DNA of 64,000 bases from contig OZ020625.1 of the NCBI GenBank assembly GCA_963971575.1, positions 29,363,753 through 29,427,752 of the forward strand. Direction: 5' to 3'. A program made the position numbers and the translations under genes. Numbering within the stretch: the stretch's first letter is position 1; each line of letters starts with the position of its first letter. This DNA comes from Liopterus haemorrhoidalis (Eukaryota; Arthropoda; Insecta; Coleoptera; Dytiscidae). Shown piece after piece: positions 32,677 to 43,638 of the stretch. Below the pieces are notes generated by a model. It was not told the DNA's origin, did no database searches, and saw only the letters and a list, made by a program, of their open reading frames with translations.

Positions 32677-33556
32677 ATGTCTGTCTGTTTGTATGTCTGT
32701 CTGTTCGGTAAAAAATGTAGCCAAACGGCTAAATTTAGAGTTGAAATTTGGCATGCTTATACAACTCTTTGACCCGCACATAGGAAGAATAGTAAAACAT
32801 CTAAAAAACATACCCCCTTAAAAATATAAACAAATATGTGCTCATCTAAAACAAAAATATTTTTTTTAAATTCTGAGTAGGGTATTAAATGAAAGCCCTT
32901 AGTACGTGGATTAACGATCAAATTTTTATTTTTGCAAAATAAATTATTTTGATGCGATTTTTGCCAAAATTGTGCAAAAAAAATTTTGTCCCACACCCTG
33001 TAGCCCAGATGGTTTAAACTAAAAATCTAAAAAAATTCTAAGTAATGTATATTGGTGTGAACCGAAATAGTACAACAGGAATTTTTGATCAGATTATGTT
33101 TTCGGAAAATAACGCATTTTTTGTGGTTTTTGGTTCACAAAGTACAAAAGTTATACCAATGTAAAACAGTCACATGCAAGGCGTACGATAGCGTAATGGA
33201 TTAGAGCACTGGTGTCGTAAGCTACAATGCGCTGGAAAACGAAGGGTTTCGAGTTCGAGTACGGAGTGAATTTTATTTTTTCTGTTTTTTTTTGTATTTT
33301 TATTATGTTGAAATTATTTTGTCAAAATTCTACTTATATTTTGACAAATGTTGTATTTAATTTTTAAGAGCGTAAATTTAATAACCAGTCTTATTATATG
33401 TTAATAATTTATTTTAAAAATAAATTATTTTAAAAATATCGTTCATTTTTCCGTGATTACTACAAAGTAAAATTTGTCCTACACACTCAACATACCGCCT
33501 TCACTTATTATATACCTGCGAAACCCTGAAATGTGTGAATATTCACACTTCACATA
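32384..33556 (+). mobile_element. Helitron/HINE-like family A, copy A4
   Basis: Has the longest microsatellite (about 275 bp of GTCT with GTAT interruptions, 32430-32705), the conserved block, a different tRNA-like module (33179-33270), a shortened right body and the 3' end with hairpin GTGTGAATATTCACAC. The 124-132-residue frames are the GTCT tract. Confidence 0.85.
33179..33270 (+). other. tRNA-like module of A4 (distinct type)
   Basis: A-box-like TAGCGTAATGGATTAGAGC; B-box region degenerate (GAGTTCGAGTACG). The ~50 bp in front differ from all other copies, while sequences further out on both sides are shared. Confidence 0.55.
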
Positions 33557-33613
33557 ATTTTTTTTAAATGGCCTTTGTTGCTTTGGAACAAAAATTAATT
33601 TCTTATTTTTTGA

Positions 33614-33697
33614 AAAATTCATGCCTGAACGGGATTCGAACCCGAGACCTTGGCAACGCAGAACAGATGTGTTACCACTACGCTACGCCGGTCGGCC
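33614..33697 (-). other. tRNA-like sequence, probable SINE head
   Basis: On the minus strand: GGCGTAGCGTAGTGGTAACA (A box) and GGTTCGAATCCCGTTCAGGC (B box) with tRNA-like spacing. The acceptor stem does not close cleanly (GGCCGACC against GTTCAGGC), so a SINE head or tRNA relic is more likely than a gene. It lies 60 bp beyond the A4 3' end. Confidence 0.6.
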
Positions 33698-34255
33698 ACT
33701 TATTTATAAATTTTCTGTTAATAATAAAATCGTTGATGACGTTACCCCGCGAATTTGTTGTTGCATCCTCGTGTTCTATGATCGTGGATGGCTTTGTTTG
33801 GGTTGTTCTTTGGCGGTTTCTCGATATCCACTTTAAGCAATCAATGGTAGCCACAGGTCGGTGGTGGTGTACCCTCTACCCGTTACGGAGACACGCAAGA
33901 CACGCGGCACGCGAGCTTACATTGCGCTGCACTTCCATATCGATCTCACTTAAATACCGAACCAACCGGGGCTGTTCCCACAACTTTCTGTTAAATGTCC
34001 ACACCTTTCATCCTGTCTTAGACACGTTAATAACACCTCCAAACCACCACCACACACCAAAATATTATTTAGTTACAGGTTTAGACTGGTTTGTCAATTT
34101 TAACTATTGATTTTGATAAATAACAACGATCTTCTAGCCAAAGAAACAGCTGTATATGGCTCCCTGTTAAATAACCCTTTAAATAGTAATGATATTTTGT
34201 CAGTCTTCAGATCTTCCATATACGTAGAGCCCAAGGAAACTTTTGAGATACGGGC
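33698..34255. other. Unassigned GC-rich island
   Basis: 33740-34060 is clearly richer in GC and CG dinucleotides than its surroundings (e.g. CGCAAGACACGCGGCACGCG). A long plus frame spans it, but with no known domain; the tRNA-like sequence lies inside that frame, so it is not called a gene. It may be the body of the adjacent SINE-like repeat. Confidence 0.4.
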
Positions 34256-34258
34256 TTA

Positions 34259-34977
34259 TACCCTTTTCATACTAGATCTTTAAGACGAGTGAACTTAAAG
34301 TTCACCGATGTTTAAGATCGGTATGCTTTCACACTTGATGTTTAAATCTCTGGTGCTGTCATCAGCTACAGTAATTTTGTCCTTAAGTTACCGTCATGAA
34401 ATTACCAGTTTTGAACTGTCTGCGCAGACGCACATTTTGAATTATTATAAACAAATATAGATATTTCATTTCATTCTACAATAAAGGCACAACAATAAAG
34501 AATATATTACACCTGTATTAACATGTAAGTCGATACATTTTATCTCAATTATTGTAGTTCTGTATTTTATTAAACACATTATTAAAATAAATAATTTTAT
34601 TATAACAATAAGTATAAATTTCTTATAACGTCGATATAATACAGTATTCTTGTTTATGATAATATAAAATGTTGACAGCACAAATTCAAGGAGTATTTTT
34701 TTATAATAGAAATTAAGTTGCCAATGCGGACGAAGTTTAAGACGCAGATCTCTGTCTTAAACATCGCTTGTATTTAGACGAGGCCATACACTTTCACATT
34801 AGCGTTTAAAGATACATTCACTTTAACATCCGATCTTATACCCTTTTCACACTAGATCTTTAAGATCGGATGTTAAAGTGAATGTATCTTTAAACGCTAA
34901 TGTGAAACCGTACGGCCTCGTCTAAATACAAGCGATGTTTAAGACAGAGATCTGCGTCTTAAACTTCGCCCGCATTC
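34259..34977. mobile_element. PIF-type MITE copy 2 with fold-back extension
   Basis: Left end after TTA at 34256-34258. The body is collinear with copies 1 and 3 until 34838, where the last ~20 bp are replaced by a second TACCCTTTTCACACTAGA terminus running the opposite way (34839-34977). The two right-hand segments form an imperfect hairpin with ~100-120-bp arms. Confidence 0.85.
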
Positions 34978-35944
34978 CAAGATGAATTTTTTGAAGTTAC
35001 TGTTTGTGAATATAAATTGTTAGTTTTGTAAAAAATCTGTGGGGGTTTTACGTACCATTAAAGACTCTACACTAGGCAAATTTACTAACTACTCACTTGC
35101 GAATTAAATATCTTTTCCCTGGGCCCAAAAAAAAGTCTTAAATTCATCACAAAATATCTTAACGAGTCGAGTGTCTTAGTAAGTCTAGCGGAAATAATTT
35201 AATAAGAATTAAAAAGAAAAAAACATCTTAAATTGTCTTGAAACGGCAAGTCGTAAAATTGAATTTTGCCCGTTATCCTGAAGAGGGAAAGCTAAACCAG
35301 TTAAGAGCCGTACTTCAGTATTCCTTGTACTCCGTGAAAACTCGGGAAACATGTTGTAATAATTACAGAAATAATAAAAATCCCCCTTCAAAGGAAAAGA
35401 ATTATGAAAACATTCAAAATTAGGGAAAAATTTCAAACAGTTCACTCACAAACTACTTCTCTTCAAATTTTGACGACTACTAAACATACAACATTACATT
35501 TAGCGAGTTTTCTAGCTACTCGCTGACGAATTAACTCTAACAATTTTATAACTTTAAGATGCGCTTATTTTGTTTTATAATAAAATGATCTAGGACACAG
35601 ATGTTACTTGTCTTATAAATGTGAATTTATGTCCTAGAAGTAGGGGTACGGTAAAATTGATTTTTAGCCGTGTTCAACACTATCAAGACGGTATATGCCA
35701 AGGAATAGGGTCCAGTACTTATGGGACACTTAAGAAAATTTATTATGACAGTTATTAGAGAGGGGTCAGTCACGGGAACAACTTGGGGCTACTAATCTTT
35801 ATCATCAACGTCACAAGTAATTTTAAAATTCACATTTAAAATTTTTTTCATACGTGTCTAACAATAATATTAAAAATAAGAATGGCTGATTAACGGAGGA
35901 GGGTGATTCAAGAAAAACAAGGGGTATTGGACACTGCAATATAT
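34978..35944. other. Unassigned sequence
   Basis: Two overlapping short frames near 35209-35445 have no recognisable motif. No terminal repeats found. Confidence 0.4.
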
Positions 35945-37190
35945 TAAAAAATCAGCTGTGGCCACCACAGGACCGACCGCCATCATAAAGTACTTGTATA
36001 AAATACATTCTAGCAGCAGAGTAAAAATAACTTGGCCCAATATTTTCTAACAGAGATATTATTTAGCTTGACCATGGAAACGTTACATATAAGTATGAAA
36101 AAATTAAGACTTGGAAAAATTTCGAAAAATTCTTCAAAATATTTTCGTTTTTTCAAAAAATGTTTCAAATAAAAGTTGTTAGTTATTGCTTTTATAGCAA
36201 CTTTTGTTCAATACATTTTTTCGAAATATTTTTCTGTTGTGAAATATTCGCAAAAATCTTAAAATCGACACGAGTAAACTTCCATTTCTAGTCAACCGAT
36301 TTTTACCAAAAGTTGATTAACTCGTGCCATTGATGTCAAAAGCTTAAATATGCAGTTTCATAAAAATCCATTTAGCCGAATTTGCTCTGCACCTGTACAC
36401 AGACAGACAGACAGACAGATAGACGGACGGACGGACAGACGAACGGACAGACAGACCGACAGACATCATGCTAAAAATAGTCAAAACGTTATGTAGGGAC
36501 TTCAATTCGTGGAGATCCATCGAAATCTCGAAATGTCAAAATCGGTATGATCACAATACCTCCCTTATACCCTTTTCACACTAGATCTTTAAGACGAGTG
36601 AACTTAAAGTTCACCGATGTTTAGGATCGGTATGCTTTCACACTTGATGTTTAAATCTCTGGTGCTGTCATCAGCTACAGTAATTTTGTCCTTAAGTTAC
36701 CGTCATGAAATTACCAGTTTTGAACTGTGCGCAGACGCACATTTTGAATTATTATAAACAATTAATGATATTTCATTTCATTCAGCAATAAAGGCACTAC
36801 AATAAAGAATATATTACACCTGTATTAACATATAAGTCGATACATTTTATCTCAATTATTGTAGCTCTGTATTTTATTAAACACATTATTAAAATAAATA
36901 ATTTTATTATAACAATAAGTATAAACTTCTTATAACGTCGATATAATACAGTATTCTTGTTTATGATAATATAAAATGTTGACAGCACAAATTCAAGGAG
37001 TATTTTTTTATAATACAAATTAAGTTGGCAATGCGGGCGAAGTTTAAGACGCAGATTTCTGTCTTAAACATCGGTCGTGTTTAGACGAGGCCATACGGTT
37101 TGACATTAGCGTTTAAAGATACATTCACTTAAACATCCGATCTTAAAGATCTAGTGTGAAAAGGGTATTATATATGTTGGCGGTCGGTAA
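35945..37190 (-). mobile_element. Helitron-like family B, near-complete, split by PIF MITE
   Basis: 3' hairpin CTGTGGCCACCACAG (35954-35968) and ACCGACCGCC, body, a GTCT/GTCC tract 36402-36466, GATCTCCACG-type block, then the PIF MITE (36568-37167) inserted in the 5' end; the B terminus resumes TATATGTTGGCGGTCGG. Confidence 0.85.
36568..37167. mobile_element. PIF/Harbinger-type MITE, copy 3 (600 bp)
   Basis: TACCCTTTTCACACTAGATC to its inverted copy, flanked by TTA (36565-36567 and 37168-37170). The undamaged B termini elsewhere show the pre-insertion sequence CTCCCTTATATATG with one TTA. Confidence 0.92.
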
Positions 37191-38037
37191 ATATGGCACA
37201 AATTTCATGCGTTTGAAACTTATTGTTGGACCAGATTAGGCCTACGGGCCGTAGACCAGACACATTGCAATATATGGAACAAAAAGTGTCCCCCCCAAAT
37301 ATTTTACCCATCAGCCGCTACTGGCTGACACATTGCTTTCAAGCTACTGCTGCGTAGTCTTCGCTTTATGAGATGAACCATATTGAAGTAAGTTAGTTAA
37401 AAATTTTGGCGCACAGCAACAAAGGCTATTTGCGTGAACCTTATTGAACAGTACACGTGGTGGAAACCCCCCCCCCCCTTCAGTCCCTTTACCTGCATCA
37501 CTGGCGCACTGTATCACTTCAGTGTTTTTTCCACGGTACATTGAGTAAAACCTCTGTATATTACATACTTTTGTGATAAAATTAAGAAATTCTGTGTAAT
37601 TTATCACAAATTATTTTCTTTATAAGTTAACAAAACACTTAGTTTTGGTAAATTTTTTATTTGTAAGTAGCGTGGTATAATAGTAGAGAGTAGAGAGAGA
37701 CATGGAAAATGAATGGAAATCATTAATCTACTTGTCAGTCACTTCCTTTCATCATTCCCTCTGCTTACTCTACTTTACTTCGTATTTGCTTTCGATGAAT
37801 TTTCCTTTCGGCTTACGCTTTAAGCAATTTCAAAACCAGAGTCGTAGTAAAAATATATTTATTTACCAACTTTCTGGAGTAGCCGCAGGGCCGGCGAAAG
37901 CGGGCATGCAAGGGGTGCGGTGTATACGGGCGCCGCTGAGAGGGGGGCGCTGACGTATGACTCAAAAGGGCGCCGAATGCCAAACGAATATAAAAGTAAT
38001 TTAGTGAAATGGAATTTTAGAAGTGAGGACATTTTTT
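37191..38037. other. Unassigned, with a GC-rich stretch
   Basis: 37880-37970 (GGGCGCCGCTGAGAGGGGGG) resembles one end of hAT-type MITEs such as 58878-59065, but the partner end is not found. The frames 37344-37607 and 37702-37953 are not convincing genes. Confidence 0.4.
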
Positions 38038-38153
38038 AGGGTTTTGTAGGTATGACCAAAAAACCCTTATACCGTCATTTTGTCGTCTGCCTGTCTGCCT
38101 GTCTGTCTGTCTGTCTTTCTGTCTGTTTTTCTGTCTGTCTTTCTGTCTGTCTT

Positions 38154-38208
<55 letters not shown>

Positions 38209-38342
38209 GTCTGTCTGTGGATCATGGATTTCCACGAATTGAGGTCCTTACATAACGTTTTGACTATTTTTAGCATGATGTCAGTCTGTCTGTCTGTCTG
38301 TCTGTATGTCTGTCTATCTGTCTGCCTGTCTATCTGTCTGCC

Positions 38343-38373
<31 letters not shown>

Positions 38374-39296
38374 TCGGTAAAAATTGTAGCCAAACGGCTA
38401 AACCTAGAGAGTTGAAATTTAGCATGCTTATACAACTCTTTGACCCGCACATAGGAAAAATACTAAAACATCTAAAAAAAAAATATTTTTTTTAAATTCT
38501 GAGTAGGGTATCAAATGAAAGCCCTTAGTACATGGATTAACGATCAAAATTTTATTTTTGCAAAATAAATTAATTTGACGCGCTTTTACCAAAATTGTGC
38601 AAAAAAAATTTGGTCCCACACCCTGTAGCCCAGATGGTTTAAACTAAAAATCTGAAAAAAATTCTAAGTAATGTACATTGGTGTGAACCGGAATAGTACA
38701 ACAGGAATTTTTGATCAAATAATGTTTTCGGAAAATAACGCATTTTTTGTGTTTTAAACTAAACTATGTTAAATATTTAATCCGCTATTTAACACAGTAA
38801 ACGAGTGAACATCCGTAGTCCAGTGGTAACGTTCTCGCTTCGTAAGTTGCAAACTACTGTTCGATTCCCGTCAATTTTTATTTTTTTCTGTTTTTTTTTG
38901 CATTTTTATTTTGTTTAAATTATTTTGTCAAAATTCTAGTTATATTTTGGTAAAGGTTGCATTTAATTTTTAAAAGCGTAAATTTAATAACCAGTGGGAA
39001 GTGTTGAAATTATAATTTAATTCTATGTTTGAATGTATACGAAATTTGAGGGGCGGAGTTTATGACTTAAAACAACCAATGGAAGCCATAGGCGCAATTT
39101 TAAAAACATTAATGAACCTTGCTATATAAAAAAATACTGCACATATTTAGAAATCCAAATAATGGTATTAGGCATTCGAATTAAAATTAATAAAAAAATA
39201 TTTTGACATAAAATTTGTTTTGGCATCCCAAATAATCATCATTCACTTACTTAATACCTGCGAAACCCTGAAATGTGTGAAAATTCATACTTCACG
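38038..39296 (+). mobile_element. Family A copy A5, B segment inside its GTCT tract
   Basis: A 5' end, GTCT tract 38086-38216, then a B segment (38217-38282: TTTCCACGAATTGAGGTCC ... AGCATGATGT), a second GTCT tract 38283-38372, then the A body, tRNA-like module 38801-38873, and 3' end. Confidence 0.88.
38801..38873 (+). other. tRNA-like module of A5
   Basis: TAGTCCAGTGGTAACGTTCT (A-box region) and GTTCGATTCCCG (B-box region), almost identical to A2. Confidence 0.65.
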
Positions 39297-39845
39297 TACA
39301 TTTTTCATACTTATATGTAACGTTTCCATGGTCATGATAAATAATATCTCTGTTAGAAAATATTAGGCCAAGTTATTTCTACTCTGCTGCTAGAATGTAT
39401 TTTATACAAGTACTTTGTGATAGCAGACGGTCCTGTGGCCACCACAGGACCGTGAAGGATTTTTATGAAACTTCATATTTAAGCTCAATGGCAAGAGTTG
39501 ATAAACTTTTGCTAAAAATCGGTTGACTAAAAATGGGAGTTTACTCGTGTCGATTTTAAGATTTTTGCGAATATTTAGCAACAGAAAAATATTTCGAAAA
39601 AAATTATTCAACAAAAGTTGCTATAAATGCAATAAGTAATAACTTTTATTTGAGACGTTTTTTGATTAAACGAAAAATTTCGACAAATTTTTCATACTTT
39701 TATGTAACGTTTCCATGGTCATGATAAATAATATCTCTGTTAGAAAATATTAGGCCAAGTTATCTCTACTCTGCTGCTACAATGTATTTTATACAAGTAC
39801 TTTATGATGGCGGTCGATCCTGTGGTGGCCACAAAAGATTTTTTT
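39297..39845 (+). mobile_element. Two overlapping family B remnants
   Basis: 39303-39450 is a B 3' end with hairpin CTGTGGCCACCACAG at 39432-39446. It joins directly to a second B body (39451-39845) that ends GGCGGTCGATCCTGTGGTGG. Neither has a 5' end. Confidence 0.75.
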
Positions 39846-40019
39846 TTTAAATTTTATGCACATTTTTTATTTAAATAATTTATATTTTGTTTATTTTCTG
39901 TAAACTTTCTGTGATTTTCTAAAAATAAAATAAATGTATTTAGTAGCACATTAAATATATTTGTTTTCTTGCAAAAAATTAACCAACAATTATTATTAGT
40001 AGTCCGTGTTAGAAAATTA

Positions 40020-40532
40020 CAGTGGGTGGCCAAATTATTAGGGACAGTATACTTTTTTTGTAATTTTCAAGTTTAAATGCATTTTGTGAGAAAATAAATT
40101 GTTTTTAAATCATTTTTCTTCTATATTCTTGTTGCTGGTATCATTATTATTTTAAAAAGCGGGAGATCGCCAAAGAAATCATCACCACCAAGCGGCAATT
40201 TATAGAAACCCTTATCAGAGAGTGGCATCACAACCCCAATCTCCGACACAACGCAAAAGTCTGCATAGAAAACATGCCCAAACGCCTGGAAGCCGCAATC
40301 GCAGCAAAGGGTGGCATTACAAAATATTAAGATTTTACTTAATTTGTTAAATTAACACTTTTTATACAAAAATAAATGGTTATGAATAAGCAATTATGTC
40401 GTTTTATATTCTAAATAAAGCACTCTAATGAATAAAACTAAATACGAGATCCAAAGCCACTTATGTCCTCATTAAATTCATTTGAAAATTACAGAAAATT
40501 TGTACTGTCCCCAATAATTTGGCCACCTACTG
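40020..40532 (+). mobile_element. Tc1-type element, internally deleted (513 bp)
   Basis: Termini CAGTGGGTGGCCAAATTATT and AATAATTTGGCCACCTACTG inside TA/TA, with GGGACAGTA / TACTGTCCC next to them. It carries the transposase C-terminus at 40154-40330. The stretch 40533-40970 that follows holds an isolated hAT-like end (GGTTAGAAACACTG, 40573) and nothing else. Confidence 0.9.
40154..40330 (+). pseudogene. Tc1 transposase C-terminal fragment
   Basis: Encodes the last ~58 residues: IETLIREWHHNPNLRH, then NMPKRLEAAIAAKGGITKY and a stop, matching the usual Tc1 ending (MPxRxxAxIxAKGGxTKY). Upstream sequence is AT-rich non-coding, so all catalytic residues are lost. Its GC content is far above the flanks. 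Confidence 0.85.
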
Positions 40533-40969
40533 TATATATTATACTGGTTCGCGGTGCGTTTTTGGTTAGAAACACTGACCTAAAATATTATTGCTGCGAG
40601 AAATGCCAGATGTATGCGAAGCCGGACGCTTATTAGGTAGCCTTCGTATTCCCGAGTATTTCCCCCGTTTCTACGCTACTGTGTTATATGTTCGGTCCCT
40701 TCGGGCTTTGAAGCTATAATTTCAAGTAATTCATCCGAGTCTAAGATGAATTCGAGCTATCAAACATCGGGATACATTTACTAAATGAATCTTTGATTGG
40801 ATTCTGGATTTGGATTATACAGGCGATCAGGAGAAAATGATAAATGGATGAACACACAGAAACCAACAGCGAAACTACACGAATAAACTTTTGAAATGTC
40901 TGAAACGATATAAGAGGGCTGTCCATTAATTTCGCAGACTCGTCCACAGATGGCATTGTTGGCAGAAAC

Positions 40970-40997
40970 CAGGTATATATACCGTCATTTTGTCGCC

Positions 40998-41080
<83 letters not shown>

Positions 41081-41243
41081 TCGGTAAAAATTGTAGCCAA
41101 ACGGCTAAACTTAAAGAGTTGAAATTTTGGCATGCTTATACAACTCTTTGACCCGCAAATTTGTTTTGGCAACCCAAATAATCATCATTCAGTTACTAAA
41201 TACCTGCGAAACCCTGAAATGTGTGAAAATTCACACTTCACAT
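40970..41243 (+). mobile_element. Family A, deleted copy A6
   Basis: GTCT tract 40998-41080 and the first ~75 bp of the conserved block are joined directly (GACCCGCA|AATTTGTTTTGG) to the last ~90 bp of the element, removing the tRNA-like module. The 5' subterminal repeat is lost. Confidence 0.85.
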
Positions 41244-41257
41244 AATTTTTTTCCCTA

Positions 41258-41502
41258 TAGGCTATTCAAAACGTTTCATCGGAACTAGATTTTGAAATCT
41301 TGTAATTTTTATCTATTAATTTGGACTTTTGGTCAATTTCTAGATTAAATTGATTGTCATTACAAAATTTCCTTTTCATTGCATTTTAATTTTTTGTCAT
41401 TCTTAATTAAAATTTCCCATTTATTTATTTTTTTTTTGTCTTCAAAATATGGAAAAATGTATTCAAATTTTTGATATATGTCATTCGTTTCCATGGTTTG
41501 CT
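41258..41502 (-). mobile_element. MITE1, truncated
   Basis: GGCTATTCAAAACGTTTCAT then TAGATTTTGAAATCTTG, collinear with the right half of MITE1 in reverse. It is followed by an A 3' end fragment (41512-41567). Confidence 0.75.
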
Positions 41503-41569
41503 GTCATCATTCAGTTACTAAATACCTGCAAAACCTGAAATGTGTGAAAATTCACACTTCACATCTATT

Positions 41570-42470
41570 TTTATACTAATACAAGTAGCAGGAGACAGAC
41601 TTCATGTAATCAAACACATATAATTTATTTGTTTAGAAAAAAAAGGTTAGAATAACAAGAATAACTGCACAATCTGAACAAAGCGTTCGTCTTTGACTTT
41701 CTTGCACAGTGTGCACAGTGGTCACGTGACAAAAAACTTGCACCACACAGAGTTAACACTGTACAGTTATGCCGAACGCACCTCTAATAAAACCCAATTT
41801 TATGTAATCACAATTCGAAAGATTTTGAAGCAAACCATACCAGTTTATTCCAATTTCTACATAAATAACATCTTGCAACCCTTTTTGAAATCATTTATTA
41901 ATAACTAGCGTAATAATGTAATCCAGTTGTAGCTACTAAAAGCTTAAGATAATCGGTTTATTTCCTTATTTAAGATAAAGTCATCTTGCTATTGTTTCAG
42001 CAGGCTGCCACCAGCTAGAGTCCCTACATCTCTTTGTCAGCTAAGACAATAAGGTGTTAGGCTGACTCACTAGATAAATTTAGCGGTTAACCAGACTATT
42101 AGGGAAACGAATGTCAAAAGAGATTAATGAATACGGTATTAAACAAAACTATTTGCTAGGTAGAACTATCGCCCTAATTGGACTGCAGAATGAATCATTT
42201 ATTTTGGGGATAGTTGGTGTGTGCAGTATTACTTACTTACAAACACAGAAAATATTAGTTTTAGCATGGTATTAAGATACCTAAAACCTAAGACCGAGCA
42301 CTGAAGTAACACTAATAGTGATATGTCAATGATCTGACAATGATTTAACGATGATATGACTTAGAAGTAACGTGATTTGAATTCAGCGCTCACTGCTATA
42401 ATAAAGTTTCGTAACAATCATATACTCTGACAAAGAAGACGTCTGATTTAAAATGTTAGATGTATGGTAA
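41570..42470. other. Unassigned sequence
   Basis: The frame 41693-41908 lacks recognisable motifs. No repeats with partners in the window were found. Confidence 0.4.
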
Positions 42471-42474
42471 AATA

Positions 42475-42594
42475 GCGTCGGCAAATCAACGCAATTACGT
42501 CACACGACGTAACAAACAACTGTATTGTCTGGAACAAGGAACAATGCAATCATTTGTTACGTCGTGTGAAGTAACTGCGTTTATTCGCCGACGT
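42475..42594. repeat. Fold-back, ~57-bp arms
   Basis: GCGTCGGCAAATCAACGCAA at the left and the imperfect inverse at the right (CTGCGTTTATTCGCCGACG), both with CACACGACGTAACAAA. Compact MITE-like hairpin. Confidence 0.8.
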
Positions 42595-42699
42595 TAACAT
42601 AACTAATATTCAATGAAAGTTATTATTAAGTCGTCAAGGATGAAATTTGTAGAAAAAAAGGCAAAGTTGGTTAATAACTTACAAATATAAGGAATTATT

Positions 42700-43110
42700 T
42701 TATTCATCAAAGTATACACCCATATTGTCTATACACCTTTGCCATTTAAGCGACAGGTTGTTCAGGCCGGTGGTATAAATCCTGGCGGACGAGAGTCAAT
42801 GAATTCCTGGAAGGCCAGTTTTACATCATTGTCGGAATTAAACTGTTTTCCTATTAAAAAGTTGTCCAAATTGCGGAAGAAGTGGTAGTGGGGGTTAAGT
42901 TTGGTGAGTATAGAGGATGATGAAGAAGTTCCAACTCCAATTCTTGTAGTTTTGCCACAGTCATTTGTGCAGTGTGTGGTCTAGCGTTATCATGCAATAA
43001 GATAGGAGTCGATCTGTTGACCAATCTAGGCTGTTTTTCTTTAAGTTTTTGCATTATTTCGTCCCGTTGGTTGCAGTATATTTCTGCTGTGATCGATGAG
43101 CCAAATTTTT
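42700..43110 (-). pseudogene. Mariner-like transposase C-terminal relic
   Basis: The minus strand encodes PILLHDNARPHTAQMTVAKL and then HHPLYSPNLTPT, the second and third catalytic regions of a mariner different from the one at 8847. After PT a frameshift leads into FLIGKQFNSDNDVKLAFQEF in another frame. In place of SPDL it reads SPNL. No terminal repeats located. Confidence 0.8.
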
Positions 43111-43638
43111 TTTGTTTTTTGTTTGGTTTTTAAGTTACCTGTACGAAATTTGGCGAACCAATTTGATATTCAAACCAATAGTAACTCAATAGTAACATAT
43201 TATCATAGTAACTCTGTTACTATGATAATAGTAACTAAATATGTCACTATGAGCAAGGTCAGTTACTATCATGAATGAAAGTAATTATACTTTTTATAAT
43301 ATTTTATCTTGTAGTAACGTTACTACACAGTACATTTTTACAGAATTGATCTGAAAGTCTGTTGCGTAATAACACTAGAGCCAAATACACTATTAATGTT
43401 TCGCGCGGTCTGCGATGCCGTAGTTCCACGTAAGAACTCATACTTTATCATAATAGCGCGAATTTCCGACCGTTGCATTTTCAACAAAATTAATTTAAGA
43501 AAAAGTTTTTGATATTGTGAGCATACTATGATTTCTTTAAACAGGCGAGATGTGTAAATTTCAAAAAAAAAAAAAAACGGTAGAATATTAGGTCAATGTC
43601 AAATAATAAGTTGTTAAAGTTGGCAATATTAAGCCGCA
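43111..43638. other. Spacer with short palindrome
   Basis: ATTATCATAGTAAC / GTTACTATGATAAT at 43199-43230 plus further AGTAAC repeats to 43320. Nothing else recognised. Confidence 0.5.

Noticed and set aside
32398..32821. Long overlapping reading frames of Cys-Leu-Ser-Val and Thr-Asp-Arg-Gln repeats
   Set aside because: They are translations of the (GTCT)n microsatellite in all frames; the same occurs at 4678-4948, 38017-38450, 40741-41172 and 44702-44902.
33568..34110. 180-residue plus-strand protein
   Set aside because: The frame runs through an antisense tRNA-like sequence and has no recognisable domain or splice support.
34856..34977. Independent fourth PIF MITE
   Set aside because: Only one terminus and ~140 bp are present in inverse order directly fused to copy 2; treated as a fold-back extension.
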